NCBI GenBank assembly: GCA_004555705.1
Contig: SFHI01000022.1
Span: forward strand, 1-64,000
Source: Clostridiales bacterium
Lineage (GTDB): Bacteria > Bacillota > Clostridia > Oscillospirales > Oscillospiraceae
Direction: 5' to 3'
Length of the DNA stretch: 64,000 nucleotides
Shown: positions 17,255-26,542 of the stretch, piece after piece
Layout: every line of letters begins with the position of its first letter
Position numbering within the stretch: the stretch's first letter is position 1
Position numbers and translations under genes: made by a program
Notes under the pieces: generated by a model
Seen by the model: the letters and a program-made list of their open reading frames with translations, nothing else
Told to the model about the DNA's origin: nothing
Database searches by the model: none

Positions 17255-18946
17255 ATGTATCAGGGAAAATTTGATTCGCAGAACAAACAGTCCCAGCGCA
17301 GCGTCTATGAGCTGGTAGCAGAGCGGAACGCGGTCAAGGCCGCAAAGTCCAAAGCCGCCCCAAGGCAGGGCACGGCCTCCCAGCAGCGCGGCTCCGGAAC
17401 CCCGGCGCCCCAGCAGCGCGCCGGCAGATCCTCCTTGCCGGGCATGGAGTCCATTCCGGGGAGAACCGCCCCCACGGCAAGGGCCACCCAATCCGCCGGG
17501 AGCACCCCGGGGAGGGCCTCCGCTGCCGGAAAAACTTCTTCCACCGGCAGAACCCCCGCAAGAACCGCCCCCGGCGCAGCCGCCGTGGCAGAGGCTCCCC
17601 TTCCCAAAAAGAAGCGCACGGGAACATTGGTATTCTATACCGTGTGCATGGGCTTTGTATTCGTATTCTACACTGCCACCTTCTTTGGCCTGAAGTACCT
17701 GAACAACTGGCTCGTCCAGTTTGAAAGCGCCCAGCCCACCGCCAAGAGCGCGGAGGTTTTTGAGCAGTACTTCACCGCTCCCAACTGGGAGCAGCTGTAC
17801 GACCTGGCGGGCATGACCATCGGCAAGGACAGCTTCTGTCAGGCCATGGAGGAGAAGGTGGGCTCCCAGACCCTCAGCTACGCGGAAACCTCCGCGGGCC
17901 TCTCCAAGGACAAGAAATATGTGGTGCTGCTGGGGGACGAAACCATCGGCACCTTCACCCTGGAGAACCAAAACCCCAACCAGGGCGACACGGACCTGCC
18001 GGACTGGCAGCTCAGCAGCCTGGAGTTCAAGCTGGAGCGGAAGGCCCCCTTCCGGATCCGCCTGCGCCAGGGCCACACCGCCCTGGTCAACGGGGAGACC
18101 TTCGGGGAGGAGCATACCATTATCAAGGAAACCTCCAAAGCCGGCGACTATCTGCCCGTTTATGTATCCGCCCCCGCCTACATCACTCTGGAGGTATCGG
18201 ACCTGCTGACCCAACCGGAGGTGACCATCCTGGACGCGTCCGGAAATCAGGTCGCCGTCAGCTATGACGGAGAAAGCCGCACCTTCACCGAGGCGGAGCA
18301 AGCGCCGGAGCTGCCCCAGGAGCTGGAGGAAATGGCCCTGAACGCGGTGAAAACCTACGCCAGCTACATGTCCACCAAAACCGGCTACACCACGGAGCTG
18401 GCCAAGTATTTTGACCGGGATTCCGAGATTTACGGCGCTCTGATCAAAACCGAACGCAACTGGACCCAGGAAGGCAGCAGCTTCAACTTCACGGACGAAA
18501 GCGTGACGGATTACCAGGTCTACTCCGACGAGATTTTCTCCGTACGGGTGAACGTGACCCTGAACATCACCCGCAAGGAGGACGGCAGCGTGAAGGAGAC
18601 GCCCATCCGTCAGACCCTGTTCTTCTCCAAAAACAGTTCCGGCAAATGGAGCTGCTTCCAGATGACAGCGGTGGACGCGGCCCAGCTGGACACCCAGGTA
18701 CTGCTGACCTTCATGGAGGACGAGACGGTGCTGAGCAGCAATTTCTATGATGCCAGCGCCGCCGGAATCAACTGTCCCCTGATCTCCGCTCCCGAGGGCA
18801 AGACCTTCTCCGGCTGGATGGTGGAGGAGCAGGACGAGAAGGGCGCCACCGTGCTGCGCCTTGTGTTCCAGCCCGACGAGAGCGGCTACGTCTCCCTCGC
18901 CGGCACCACCCTGGAGCCCATGACACTGTACCCGCTGTTTGAGTAA
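17255..18946 (+). CDS. Single-span membrane protein with Ala/Pro-rich tail and repeat-like C-terminus
   Basis: 563 residues, function not recognised. Residues about 1-120 are disordered and rich in Ala, Pro, Ser, Gly and Arg. One membrane span lies near 126-150 (VFYTVCMGFVFVFYTATFFG). The rest should be outside: two or three beta-rich segments and, at the end, KTFSGWMVEE...TLEPMTLYPLFE, which resembles a single InlB-type B-repeat. Co-transcribed with the upstream glycosidase, so a cell-envelope role is likely. The start at 17255 has GGAGGAGTGAAGCC upstream; the open frame before it overlaps the glycosidase gene. Confidence 0.8.
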   Translation: MYQGKFDSQNKQSQRSVYELVAERNAVKAAKSKAAPRQGTASQQRGSGTPAPQQRAGRSSLPGMESIPGRTAPTARATQSAGSTPGRASAAGKTSSTGRTPARTAPGAAAVAEAPLPKKKRTGTLVFYTVCMGFVFVFYTATFFGLKYLNNWLVQFESAQPTAKSAEVFEQYFTAPNWEQLYDLAGMTIGKDSFCQAMEEKVGSQTLSYAETSAGLSKDKKYVVLLGDETIGTFTLENQNPNQGDTDLPDWQLSSLEFKLERKAPFRIRLRQGHTALVNGETFGEEHTIIKETSKAGDYLPVYVSAPAYITLEVSDLLTQPEVTILDASGNQVAVSYDGESRTFTEAEQAPELPQELEEMALNAVKTYASYMSTKTGYTTELAKYFDRDSEIYGALIKTERNWTQEGSSFNFTDESVTDYQVYSDEIFSVRVNVTLNITRKEDGSVKETPIRQTLFFSKNSSGKWSCFQMTAVDAAQLDTQVLLTFMEDETVLSSNFYDASAAGINCPLISAPEGKTFSGWMVEEQDEKGATVLRLVFQPDESGYVSLAGTTLEPMTLYPLFE

Positions 18947-18955
18947 CAAAGCGGC

Positions 18956-19146
18956 AAATTGGGAGTTTGTAGGGCTGACGGAAAGCAATACCTTCCCCCG
19001 GGGGGAAGGTGCCCCGAAGGGGCGGATGAGGAATGGCGAAACCTGAAATTTTCCGCAGCGGTACCGTTCCTCATCCACCGCTGCGCGGTCCCCCTTCCCC
19101 CCGGGGGAAGGTATTTTCCTGTCATCATCCCTTCAAACACCAATTT
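18956..19146. repeat. Type C hairpin element (copy 9)
   Basis: Ends AAATTGGGAGTTTG and CAAACACCAATTT, same family of ends as A and B. The core has CCTTCCCCCGGGGGGAAGG plus CCCCGAAGGGG on the left and CCGCTGCGCGG plus a second CCTTCC/GGAAGG hairpin on the right. It lies between convergent genes. Confidence 0.85.
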
Positions 19147-19166
19147 ATCGTTCCGGCCATGACATG

Positions 19167-19196
19167 AAAAAACCTCGCCTTGCGGCGAGGTTTTTT
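19167..19196. terminator. Bidirectional terminator between convergent genes
   Basis: Stem AACCTCGCC with loop TTGC; six A before it and six T after it, so it can end transcription from both the 17255 gene and thrS. Confidence 0.9.
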
Positions 19197-19205
19197 CCGT
19201 ATCAA

Positions 19206-20966
19206 TCAGATTTCCTTGGACTTGGTGGCAATCTCCATCAGGCACTTGGCGATGAATTCGTCGGGCGTCATGGCGCCCAGGTCGTCGCCCTTGCGGGTAC
19301 GGACGGACACGGTGCCGTTTTCCATATCCCGGTCGCCCACAACCAGCATATAGGGAATCTTCTGCATCTGGGCCTCTCGAATCTTGTAGCCCAGTTTCTC
19401 GCTGCGCAGGTCGTTCTCCACCCGCACGCCCGCGTCGCTGAGCTTCTGGGTCAGCTCCCTGGCGTAGGCGTGGGCCCGGTCGGTGACGGGCAGCACCTTC
19501 ACCTGGACGGGAGAGAGCCACAGGGGGAAGGCCCCGGCGAAATGCTCGGTGATGACGCCGATGAACCGCTCGATGGAGCCCAGCACCACCCGGTGGATCA
19601 TGACGGGCCGGTGCTTCAGGCCGTCCTCGCCCACATACTCCAGCTCAAACCGCTCCGGCAGCTGCATATCCAGCTGGATGGTGCCGCACTGCCAGGTACG
19701 GCCCAGGGAGTCGGCCAGATGGAAGTCCAGCTTGGGCCCGTAGAACGCGCCGTCGCCCTCGTTGATCACGTAGGTCTTGCCCATTTCCTCCACGGCGCCC
19801 TTGAGAATCTCCGTGGCGGCGTCCCAGGTTTCCTTCTCGCCGATGTGATCCTCCGGCATGGTGGAGACCTCGATCTGGTAGCTCAGGCCGAATACGGAGT
19901 AGACCTCGTCAAAGAGCTTCACCACATTCTTGATCTCGTCCTTCATCTGATCCCAGGTCATAAAGATGTGGGCGTCGTCCTGGGTAAAGCAGCGGACCCG
20001 GAACAGGCCGTGGAGGGCGCCGGACAGCTCGTGCCGGTGCACCAGGCCCAGCTCGCCCACCCGCAGGGGCAGGTCCCGGTAGGAGTGGGGCTCGCTGGCG
20101 TAGACCAGCATACCGCCGGGGCAGTTCATGGGCTTGATGGCGAAATCGGTATCGTCAATGACCGTGGTGTACATATTGTTCTTGTAGTGCTCCCAGTGTC
20201 CGGAGCGCTCCCACAGCTGGCGGTTGAGCATGATGGGGGTGGAGATTTCCACATAGCCGTAGCGCTTGTGCACCTGACGCCAGTAGTCGATCAGGGTGTT
20301 GCGCAGCACCATGCCCTTGGGCAGGAAGAAGGGGAAGCCGGGGCCCTCGTCCCGGAGCATGAACAGTCCCAGCTCCTTGCCCAGCTTCCGGTGGTCCCGC
20401 TTCTTGGCCTCCTCGATGCGCTGCAGATACTGGTCCAGCTCGTCCTTGCTGGGGAAGGCCACGCCGTAAATCCGCTGGAGCATCTTGCGCTTGGAATCGC
20501 CCCGCCAGTAGGCGCCGCAGGTGGTGGTGAGCTTGAAACCGTTGTGCTTCACCCGGCCGGTGTGGTCCAGATGGGGGCCGGCGCACAGGTCGGTGAAGTC
20601 GCCCTGGGTGTAGAAGGAGATTTCCGCGTCCTCGGGCAGGTCCTGGATCAGCTCCACCTTGTAGGGCTCGTTCCGGGCTTCCATATAGGCGATGGCCTCG
20701 GCCCGGGGCTTCACGCTGCGCTCCAGGCGGATACGCTCCTTGCAGATTTTCTTCATCTCCGCCTCGATCTTCTCCAGATGCTCCGGGGTGAAGGAGAAGG
20801 GGGCGTCAAAGTCGTAGTACCAGCCCTCGTCGATGGCGGGGCCGATGGCAAGCTGCACCTCCGGCCACAGCCGCTTGATGGCCTGGGCCATGATGTGGGA
20901 GCAGGTGTGCCAGTAGGTCTTGCGGTACTCGGGGTTTTCAAAGGTGTACAGATTCTCTTCGGACAT
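19206..20966 (-). CDS. thrS: Threonyl-tRNA synthetase, lacking the TGS domain
   Basis: Class II synthetase that charges tRNA-Thr. The 586-residue product begins directly at the editing domain (YWHTCSHIMAQAIKRL carries the HxxxH motif) and continues with the catalytic core, including MNCPGGMLVY with a zinc-ligand Cys, motif 2 RVRCFTQDDAHIF and motif 3 HRVVLGSIERFIG, and then the anticodon-binding domain. The usual N-terminal TGS domain of about 60 residues is absent. The start at 20966 has a perfect AAAGGAGG. The open frame continues upstream through the T-box leader, but that region is RNA structure, not protein. Expression should follow uncharged tRNA-Thr through the T-box. Confidence 0.96.
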   Translation of the reverse strand: MSEENLYTFENPEYRKTYWHTCSHIMAQAIKRLWPEVQLAIGPAIDEGWYYDFDAPFSFTPEHLEKIEAEMKKICKERIRLERSVKPRAEAIAYMEARNEPYKVELIQDLPEDAEISFYTQGDFTDLCAGPHLDHTGRVKHNGFKLTTTCGAYWRGDSKRKMLQRIYGVAFPSKDELDQYLQRIEEAKKRDHRKLGKELGLFMLRDEGPGFPFFLPKGMVLRNTLIDYWRQVHKRYGYVEISTPIMLNRQLWERSGHWEHYKNNMYTTVIDDTDFAIKPMNCPGGMLVYASEPHSYRDLPLRVGELGLVHRHELSGALHGLFRVRCFTQDDAHIFMTWDQMKDEIKNVVKLFDEVYSVFGLSYQIEVSTMPEDHIGEKETWDAATEILKGAVEEMGKTYVINEGDGAFYGPKLDFHLADSLGRTWQCGTIQLDMQLPERFELEYVGEDGLKHRPVMIHRVVLGSIERFIGVITEHFAGAFPLWLSPVQVKVLPVTDRAHAYARELTQKLSDAGVRVENDLRSEKLGYKIREAQMQKIPYMLVVGDRDMENGTVSVRTRKGDDLGAMTPDEFIAKCLMEIATKSKEI

Positions 20967-21245
20967 GATTTTTACCTCCTTTAATATTGGGGAAGGTATA
21001 AAAAATACCCATCCCCTGACAAAAATCAGGGGTGGGATACAAAAAAGTATTCCACGGTTCCACCCTGGTTGCCCCCCACGGGAGGGCCGCTCATTGGCGC
21101 GGTAACGGGCGCACCCGGCATGGCATTTCCGCACACACGGCTCAGGAGTGGTACGAATCCGGCAGGCATCCGGAAGCCTTCCACCAAACGGCTCCCTCTC
21201 TGAGAATCTTACCGGCCCGCATGTCTCCATCACGGCTTTTCACCC
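20967..21245 (-). promoter_or_regulatory. T-box leader (tRNA-Thr sensing) of thrS
   Basis: Minus-strand leader with AGGGTGGAACCGTGG at about 21051-21067, matching the T-box sequence that pairs with uncharged tRNA. A stem I apical region with GAGAGGGAGCC and GGTGGAAGGC is seen at about 21173-21205. A Thr codon ACC just before ACTCCTGAGCC (about 21138-21155) is the likely specifier. The strong hairpin with CCCCTG/CAGGGG at 21003-21040 followed by TTTTTT is the intrinsic terminator that tRNA binding would prevent. Confidence 0.92.
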
Positions 21246-21247
21246 AT

Positions 21248-21275
21248 ACTTTAGCACAAATCCCAAAAAAGTCAA
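21248..21275 (-). promoter_or_regulatory. Promoter of the T-box-thrS transcript
   Basis: Minus-strand TTGACT (21270-21275), 16-base spacer, TAAAGT (21248-21253), just upstream of the leader. Confidence 0.6.
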
Positions 21276-21304
21276 CCCCAAACCGGGGATTCCGGGAGAA
21301 ACAC

Positions 21305-21480
21305 AAATTGTTGTTTGAAGTTTTGGGACACGTTGCCCTACTACCGTGGGGGCGGCTATTAGCCGCCCGAAACGATACGGTTTTTGAGCATTTTCGGATA
21401 AAATGGACATTTCCGTAGTCGTCAGCAAAGCGGGCGGATAATATCCGCCCTTACGGTGATATTGCTGTAAACAACAATTT
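21305..21480. repeat. Type B hairpin element (copy 10)
   Basis: Ends AAATTGTTGTTTG and AAACAACAATTT, the T variant at both ends. Hairpins GGCGGCT/AGCCGCC left and GGCGGAT/ATCCGCC right. Between divergent thrS and surE. Confidence 0.88.
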
Positions 21481-21595
21481 ACCGTTCCTCTCCCCGGCCC
21501 TGCGCGTGTTTCCCATGTTTTCTCTCAAAAAAGCCTTGTGGGATTGGGTCGGAAATGGTATGATAGGGCAAGACAACACAAGGAGGATTCTGCCT

Positions 21596-22321
21596 ATGAA
21601 TATTCTGGTCGTGAACGACGATTCCATTCATTCCCCCGGCCTTGCCCTGCTGGCCCGGGAGGCGGCGAAGCTGGGGAAGGTCTGGGTGGTGGCCCCCGCC
21701 AGCCAGTGCAGCGCCATGTCCCACCGGCTCTCCATCAACGCGGCGCTCCGGGTGGAGCGGGCAGCGGACTTCCCCGCCCCGGTGGAAGGAGCCTGGAGCG
21801 TCAGCGGCACCCCTGCGGACTGCGTGAAGGTGGCCCTGCTGTGCCTTCTGGAGGAAAAGCCGGACTATGTGTTCTCCGGCATCAACGACGGCTATAACGT
21901 GGGCTACGACATTGCCTACTCCGGCACCCTGGGCGCCGCCATGGAAGCGGTGATGAACGGAATCCCCGCCATTGCCTTTTCCAACGCCATGCGGTACTCC
22001 CTGGACCTGCCCCAGGCGTGTCTTGCGGACATCGCCCGGGAGCTGATGGAAAAGCCCCTTGGCCCCGGCAAGGTGTGGAACGTAAACTTCCCCGAGGTTG
22101 CCCCCGGGGAGCTTCGGGGCATCGCCCGGGATGTCACCATCGCCGACACGCAGATGTACCTCGACAGCTACACCGCCCAGCCCCAGCCGGACGGTTCCCT
22201 GATCCTCACCGGCCGCGGCATCCCCCTGGGCCCCGATACCCCTGTCCCGGAGGGCTCCGATATCGACGCGCTGCGCCGCGGCTTCATCAGTATCGGCTGG
22301 ATCAAAAGCGCGGTGGTGTAA
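21596..22321 (+). CDS. surE: 5'/3'-nucleotidase SurE
   Basis: Metal-dependent cytoplasmic phosphatase for nucleoside monophosphates and survival in stationary phase. The 241-residue protein has the N-terminal metal site ILVVNDDSIHSPG, then VVAPASQCSAMSH, and the signature SGINDGYNVGYDIAYSGTLGAA. The start at 21596 has AAGGAGG; upstream in-frame codons lie in the leader. A possible promoter TTGTGG/TATGAT with 17-base spacing sits at 21536-21564. Confidence 0.93.
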   Translation: MNILVVNDDSIHSPGLALLAREAAKLGKVWVVAPASQCSAMSHRLSINAALRVERAADFPAPVEGAWSVSGTPADCVKVALLCLLEEKPDYVFSGINDGYNVGYDIAYSGTLGAAMEAVMNGIPAIAFSNAMRYSLDLPQACLADIARELMEKPLGPGKVWNVNFPEVAPGELRGIARDVTIADTQMYLDSYTAQPQPDGSLILTGRGIPLGPDTPVPEGSDIDALRRGFISIGWIKSAVV

Positions 22322-22354
22322 CCGTAAAGTTCCTGGAAAATCTTTCGGAAACAC

Positions 22355-22383
22355 TTGTATTCCCACGCAAAAAGTGGTAGTAT
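22355..22383 (+). promoter_or_regulatory. Promoter of the phn operon
   Basis: TTGTAT at 22355-22360, 17-base spacer, TAGTAT at 22378-22383. The leader to the start codon is about 90 bases with no recognised riboswitch. Confidence 0.6.
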
Positions 22384-22479
22384 GTAGGATGGAGAGGGTT
22401 GGGAACACCTTCCAATTTCTCCATGCTTCCATATACCCCGACAAGCCGTCGGGAATGCAACAGATAGGAGGAAAATAAA

Positions 22480-23529
22480 ATGAAAAAGATTCTGGCAATG
22501 CTCCTGGCTCTGGTCATGGTGCTGTCCCTGGCTGCCTGCGGCGCAAGCAATGACGCCCCCGCAACCACAGTTCCCACCACCGAAGCCGCGGGCACCGAGG
22601 CAACCGAAGCCCCCGCAACCGAGGCCGCACGTCCCCACTTTGACAAGCTGACCCTGGAGTTCGTGCCCTCCAAGGACGCCGACGTCATCATCGCCGGCAC
22701 CGCCAACCTGCCCGAGCTGGTGAAGGCCGAGATGGCCCGCCTGGGCTACGACATCGACGAGGTGGACATCACCGTTGGCACCAGCTATGACGCCACCGGC
22801 GAGGCCATGTCCGCCGGTACCATCGACATCGGCTGGCTGCCCGGCGGCACCTACGCCCTGTACTCCGATGATACCGAGGTCATCCTGACCGCCACCCGGA
22901 ACGGCCTGTCCAACGACAGCGAGAACCCCGCCGACTGGAACGGCGAGGCCAACGCCCTGGCCGCCAAGGTCAACGCCGGTGAGACTCTGACCTGGGAGGA
23001 CCTGAACCAGGCCCGCTGGGCTGTGCAGAAGACCTCCTCTTCCGCCGGTTACATCTACCCCACTATGTGGCTGATGGAGAACTACGACGGCAAGAAGATT
23101 TCCGACCTGGCCAATGTGGTGCCTCTGGACTCCGGCTACGGCACTGCCTTCTCCTACGCCGCCGCTGAGCAGGTGGACATCATTGTCTGCTACGCCGACG
23201 GCCGTAACGACTACGAGGCTTCCTGGACCCTGCCCGTTGATCAGCAGGACGAGACCGGCAAGCAGGGCATGGGCCGCAGCGAGTCCATCTGGAATGAGCT
23301 GAACGTCATCGGCGTCACCGACGGTATCTACAACGACACCGTGGCCGTCTCCAAGGAGAGCCAGTTCTACACCCCCGAGCTGATTGAGGCCCTGCAGAAC
23401 TGCTTCATCAACATCATCTCCACCGACGAAGGCAAGGAAATCTTCAGCGTCTACAGCCACACCGGCTACGCCATTGCCAAGGATTCCGACTACGACGGCG
23501 CCCGCGCTGCTCTGGCTCTGGTTTCCTGA
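22480..23529 (+). CDS. phnD: Phosphonate/phosphite-type substrate-binding lipoprotein
   Basis: 349 residues. The signal peptide ends in the lipobox LSLAACGAS, so Cys20 should be lipidated and the protein held at the outer face of the membrane. After a Thr/Glu-rich linker, the domain LEFVPSKDADVIIAG...GTIDIGWLPGGTYAL matches the PhnD/SsuA-like periplasmic fold. It should deliver ligand to the ATPase and two permeases that follow. No C-P lyase or phosphonatase genes are nearby, so the ligand may be another phosphorus compound. A terminator-like hairpin downstream could favour this gene over the rest of the operon. Confidence 0.88.
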   Translation: MKKILAMLLALVMVLSLAACGASNDAPATTVPTTEAAGTEATEAPATEAARPHFDKLTLEFVPSKDADVIIAGTANLPELVKAEMARLGYDIDEVDITVGTSYDATGEAMSAGTIDIGWLPGGTYALYSDDTEVILTATRNGLSNDSENPADWNGEANALAAKVNAGETLTWEDLNQARWAVQKTSSSAGYIYPTMWLMENYDGKKISDLANVVPLDSGYGTAFSYAAAEQVDIIVCYADGRNDYEASWTLPVDQQDETGKQGMGRSESIWNELNVIGVTDGIYNDTVAVSKESQFYTPELIEALQNCFINIISTDEGKEIFSVYSHTGYAIAKDSDYDGARAALALVS

Positions 23530-23545
23530 TTTCCCGATTGCAAAC

Positions 23546-23576
23546 GAAAGCGCCCTGCACTTTTCAGGGCGCTTTC
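23546..23576 (+). terminator. Intra-operon terminator after phnD
   Basis: Stem GAAAGCGCCCTG with loop CACTTTT and no long T run, so termination is probably partial, which would raise binding-protein over transporter levels. Confidence 0.7.
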
Positions 23577-23703
23577 GTCCTATCCGGGATCGCAAAACAA
23601 CCGCATACGCCATTACGGGGGCGGATATCCGCCCTCGCACCATCCAGGACTTTTCCCCGTCAACCACCCACATGATTTTTATCGGAAAGAAAAGGGTCAG
23701 AGC

Positions 23704-24468
23704 ATGATTGAATTCAAAGATGTGTATAAGACTTATCCCAACGGCTTCACCGCCCTGAAGGGGATCAACCTGCAGATTGAGCAGGGGGAATTCGTAGCCA
23801 TCATCGGCCTGTCCGGCGCGGGCAAGTCCACCATTCTGCGCTGCATCAACCGGATGCACGATGTCACCGAGGGAACGCTCACCGTGGACGATGTGAACGT
23901 CAGCACCCTGCGGGGAAAGGAGCTGCGCCGCTACCGCCGGAAGGTGGGCATGATCTTCCAGAGCTTCAATCTGGTTTCCCGCAGCACCGCCATCAAGAAT
24001 GTCCTTACCGCGGATGTGCCCGACATGAACTTCTTCCGGGTGCTCTTCGGCATCTTCACCAAGGAGCAGAAGATGCGCGCTCTGGAGAGCCTGGACAAGG
24101 TGGGCATTCTGGATAAGGCCTATACCCGCTGCGACCAGCTTTCCGGCGGTCAGCAGCAGCGTGTGGCCCTGGCCAGAACCCTGAATCAGAACCCCAAGAT
24201 CATTCTGGCCGACGAGCCCGTGGCCTCCCTGGACCCCATCACCGCCAAGCAGGTCATGGAGGACTTCGTCCGGATCAACCGGGACTACAACATTTCCATC
24301 CTGCTGAACATCCACCATGTGGATTTGGCCCTGAAATACTGCGACCGGGTCATCGGCATCCGGGCCGGCGAGATCGTCTTTGACGGCCCCGCCAGCACCA
24401 TCACTCAGGAGCAGATCGACGAGGTCTACAACGGCACCAAGGCTCCCACCATGGGCGATGGAGAATAA
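23704..24468 (+). CDS. phnC: Phosphonate-type ABC transporter ATPase
   Basis: 254-residue cytoplasmic ATPase that powers the PhnE permeases. Walker A GLSGAGKS, Q-loop IFQSFNLV, signature LSGGQQQRVALA and Walker B IILADEPVASLD are intact. The sequence fits PhnC rather than amino-acid importers through its PhnD and PhnE neighbours. Its stop is one base before the first permease start. No usual AGGAGG precedes the ATG at 23704; AAAAGGGTCAGAGC is the likely site. Confidence 0.92.
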   Translation: MIEFKDVYKTYPNGFTALKGINLQIEQGEFVAIIGLSGAGKSTILRCINRMHDVTEGTLTVDDVNVSTLRGKELRRYRRKVGMIFQSFNLVSRSTAIKNVLTADVPDMNFFRVLFGIFTKEQKMRALESLDKVGILDKAYTRCDQLSGGQQQRVALARTLNQNPKIILADEPVASLDPITAKQVMEDFVRINRDYNISILLNIHHVDLALKYCDRVIGIRAGEIVFDGPASTITQEQIDEVYNGTKAPTMGDGE

Positions 24469-24469
24469 T

Positions 24470-25324
24470 ATGGACAACGAAAATTCTGCGGTTCTCTACA
24501 AAGAGACCCTTTATGATAAGATTTTCAAGCCCCAGGTCATCACCCTGGAGAATGGACACACCGTCCGCCGCCGCCGGAGCCGGACGCCCTTTGTTCTGCT
24601 GGCCCTGGCACTGGCCATTTTCTGGGCGCTGAAAATGACCGGCTTTGACATCCGGATCATCGTCAGCCGGTTCCCCAAGCTGCTGGATTTGATGAAGAAG
24701 CTGTTCCAGCCCGACTGGAGCTTCTTCCCCAAGGTCATCTCCCCGCTGCTTGACACCATCAAGATGTCCATCCTGGGTACGGTCATCGGCTGCGCCATGG
24801 CCCTGCCGGTGGCCATCCTGGCCTCCAGCAACATTAACCCCAGCGTCATTATCGTGAGTATTTTCCGGTTTGTGCTGGCCCTGATCCGCACGCTGCCCAC
24901 TCTGGTCATCGCCCTGGTCTGCGCGCTGATCTTCTCTCTGGGCACCTTCTCCGGCACGGTAGCCATTGCGCTGTTCACCTTCGGCGTGGTGTCCAAGATG
25001 CTCTACGAGAGCGTGGAAACCATCGACATGGGGCCCTTTGAGGCCATGGAGGCTCTGGGCGCCAACAAGTTCCAGGCCTTCTGGTCCGCCTGCGTGCCCC
25101 AGATTCTGCCGGTGTACCTGAGCCACAGCCTGTACTGCTTCGAAATGAACGTCCGGGCCTCCGCCATCTTAGGCTATGTGGGCGCAGGCGGCCTGGGCAT
25201 CACCATCAACGAGCGCATCGGCTGGCGGGACTACGAAGGTCTGGGCATGGTGCTGCTGTCGCTGTTCGTGGTGGTGGCCTTCATCGAGTTCTTCAGCGCC
25301 TACCTGCGCAGGAAGCTGAGCTGA
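24470..25324 (+). CDS. phnE: Phosphonate-type ABC transporter permease 1
   Basis: 284 residues with about six membrane spans. It has the inner-membrane permease EAA-type loop EAMEALGANKFQAFWSACVPQ and the end GAGGLGITINERIGWRDYEG typical of PhnE. The start at 24470 lies one base after the phnC stop, with GATGGAG as ribosome site; longer open frame upstream lies inside phnC. It pairs with the second PhnE to form the channel. Confidence 0.9.
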   Translation: MDNENSAVLYKETLYDKIFKPQVITLENGHTVRRRRSRTPFVLLALALAIFWALKMTGFDIRIIVSRFPKLLDLMKKLFQPDWSFFPKVISPLLDTIKMSILGTVIGCAMALPVAILASSNINPSVIIVSIFRFVLALIRTLPTLVIALVCALIFSLGTFSGTVAIALFTFGVVSKMLYESVETIDMGPFEAMEALGANKFQAFWSACVPQILPVYLSHSLYCFEMNVRASAILGYVGAGGLGITINERIGWRDYEGLGMVLLSLFVVVAFIEFFSAYLRRKLS

Positions 25325-25336
25325 GGAGGGACAACC

Positions 25337-26194
25337 ATGGCAAAAAAGATTCAACTGGAAAATTTCGAGCAGACCTTTGACCGTAAGCTCACCGCGGCGG
25401 AGGCCTATGCCGCCCGCCCCCGGAAATGGATGCTCTATACCCTGATCGTGCTGATCATCGCGGTGCTGGTGGGCTGGTCGTCCTCGGATGTGCACTTCAC
25501 CGGCCTCACCGTCACCGGCACGGAGGTTGCCAAGGGCGTCCTCCACGGCGTGTTCCACCCGGACACCGAGCTGCTCTTCGGCACCGGGGACACGGATGTG
25601 CCCTACCTGCTGCTGCAGACCGTGGCCATTGCCGTATTGGGCACGCTGTGCGGCGCCATTCTCGCCATTCCCTTCGCCTTCCTGGCCTCCACCAACATTA
25701 TGCCCAAGCCCGTGGCCTATGTGTTCCGGCTGCTGATTCTCATGATCCGCACCATTCCCAGCCTGGTCTGGGCCCTGATGTGGATTCGCGTCACCGGCCC
25801 CGGCGCGGCCTGCGGCGTCATCACCCAGTCCGTGTGCTCCATCGGCATGATTTCCAAAATGTACATCACCGCCATTGAGGATTTGGACACCCACATTCTG
25901 GAGAGCCTGGACGCCATGGGCTGCAACGCCTTTGAGAAAATCCGCTACGGCGTGATCCCCCAGCTGACTGCCAGCTTCATTTCCACCACCATCTACCGCT
26001 TCGACATCAACCTGAAGGATGCCACGACCCTGGGCATCGTGGGCGCCGGCGGTATCGGCGCGTCGTTGGTACAGTGTCTGAACAGCCGCCGCTGGGCCAT
26101 GGTGGGCGCCTTTGTTTGGGGCCTGATGGTTCTGGCGCTGATCATCGAGTTTGTCTCCACCCGCATCCGCCGCAAGCTGGCCCACGGGGCATAA
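25337..26194 (+). CDS. phnE: Phosphonate-type ABC transporter permease 2
   Basis: 285 residues, about six membrane spans, RBS GAGGAGGG. The EAA-type loop is ESLDAMGCNAFEKIRYGVIPQ, and the C-terminal GIVGAGGIGASLVQCLNSRRW is a PhnE feature. Its N-terminal outside loop (about 48-90) is longer than in permease 1. Two different permeases in tandem are common for this transporter type in Gram-positive bacteria. Confidence 0.9.
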   Translation: MAKKIQLENFEQTFDRKLTAAEAYAARPRKWMLYTLIVLIIAVLVGWSSSDVHFTGLTVTGTEVAKGVLHGVFHPDTELLFGTGDTDVPYLLLQTVAIAVLGTLCGAILAIPFAFLASTNIMPKPVAYVFRLLILMIRTIPSLVWALMWIRVTGPGAACGVITQSVCSIGMISKMYITAIEDLDTHILESLDAMGCNAFEKIRYGVIPQLTASFISTTIYRFDINLKDATTLGIVGAGGIGASLVQCLNSRRWAMVGAFVWGLMVLALIIEFVSTRIRRKLAHGA

Positions 26195-26203
26195 CACAGG
26201 AAT

Positions 26204-26250
26204 AACTGCCACTGCGACGGAAGCACAGCTCCCCGCAATGGCAGTTTTTT
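26204..26250 (+). terminator. Terminator of the phn operon
   Basis: Stem AACTGCCACTGCG pairs with CGCAATGGCAGTT with one mismatch and is followed by six T. Confidence 0.85.
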
Positions 26251-26272
26251 ACGCAGGATTCGGATTATTGGC

Positions 26273-26505
26273 AAATTGTTGTTTGTCGAATATACGCTGT
26301 CATTGCGAGCCAGTGCGCACACTGGCGTGGCAATCCCCCGGTCGAAAGGAATCAGGTAACGATTACCACCAAAAACAGCAACAATCCCCGTTTTTCCGGG
26401 TGCTTTTCGGCACATTTCCCCTCTAACCGGGGGATTGCCACACCAGCGTGCGCGCTGGTTCGCAATGACAGGTAATTTGTAACGCACACTTTCAAACAAC
26501 AATTT
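26273..26505. repeat. Type A hairpin element (copy 11)
   Basis: Ends AAATTGTTGTTTG and AAACAACAATTT. Hairpins GCCAGTG/CACTGGC and ACCAGCG/CGCTGGT. Lies between the phn terminator and the nucleotidase gene. Confidence 0.88.
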
Positions 26506-26542
26506 GCCGCTCCGCTTTTGATTTTCACGAAGGAGGCACTCT

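Noticed and set aside
20967..21233. N-terminal extension of thrS
   Set aside because: The region is a T-box leader with terminator; AAAGGAGG precedes the ATG at 20966.
23610..23640. GGGCGGATATCCGCCC near 23618 as another type B element
   Set aside because: A single short palindrome without the second hairpin or the AAATTG ends.
26268..26510. Short frames giving peptides such as SVHCEP or WCGNPPV in many intergenic regions
   Set aside because: They are translations of the type A repeat and recur wherever the element occurs; no ribosome sites or conservation as proteins.
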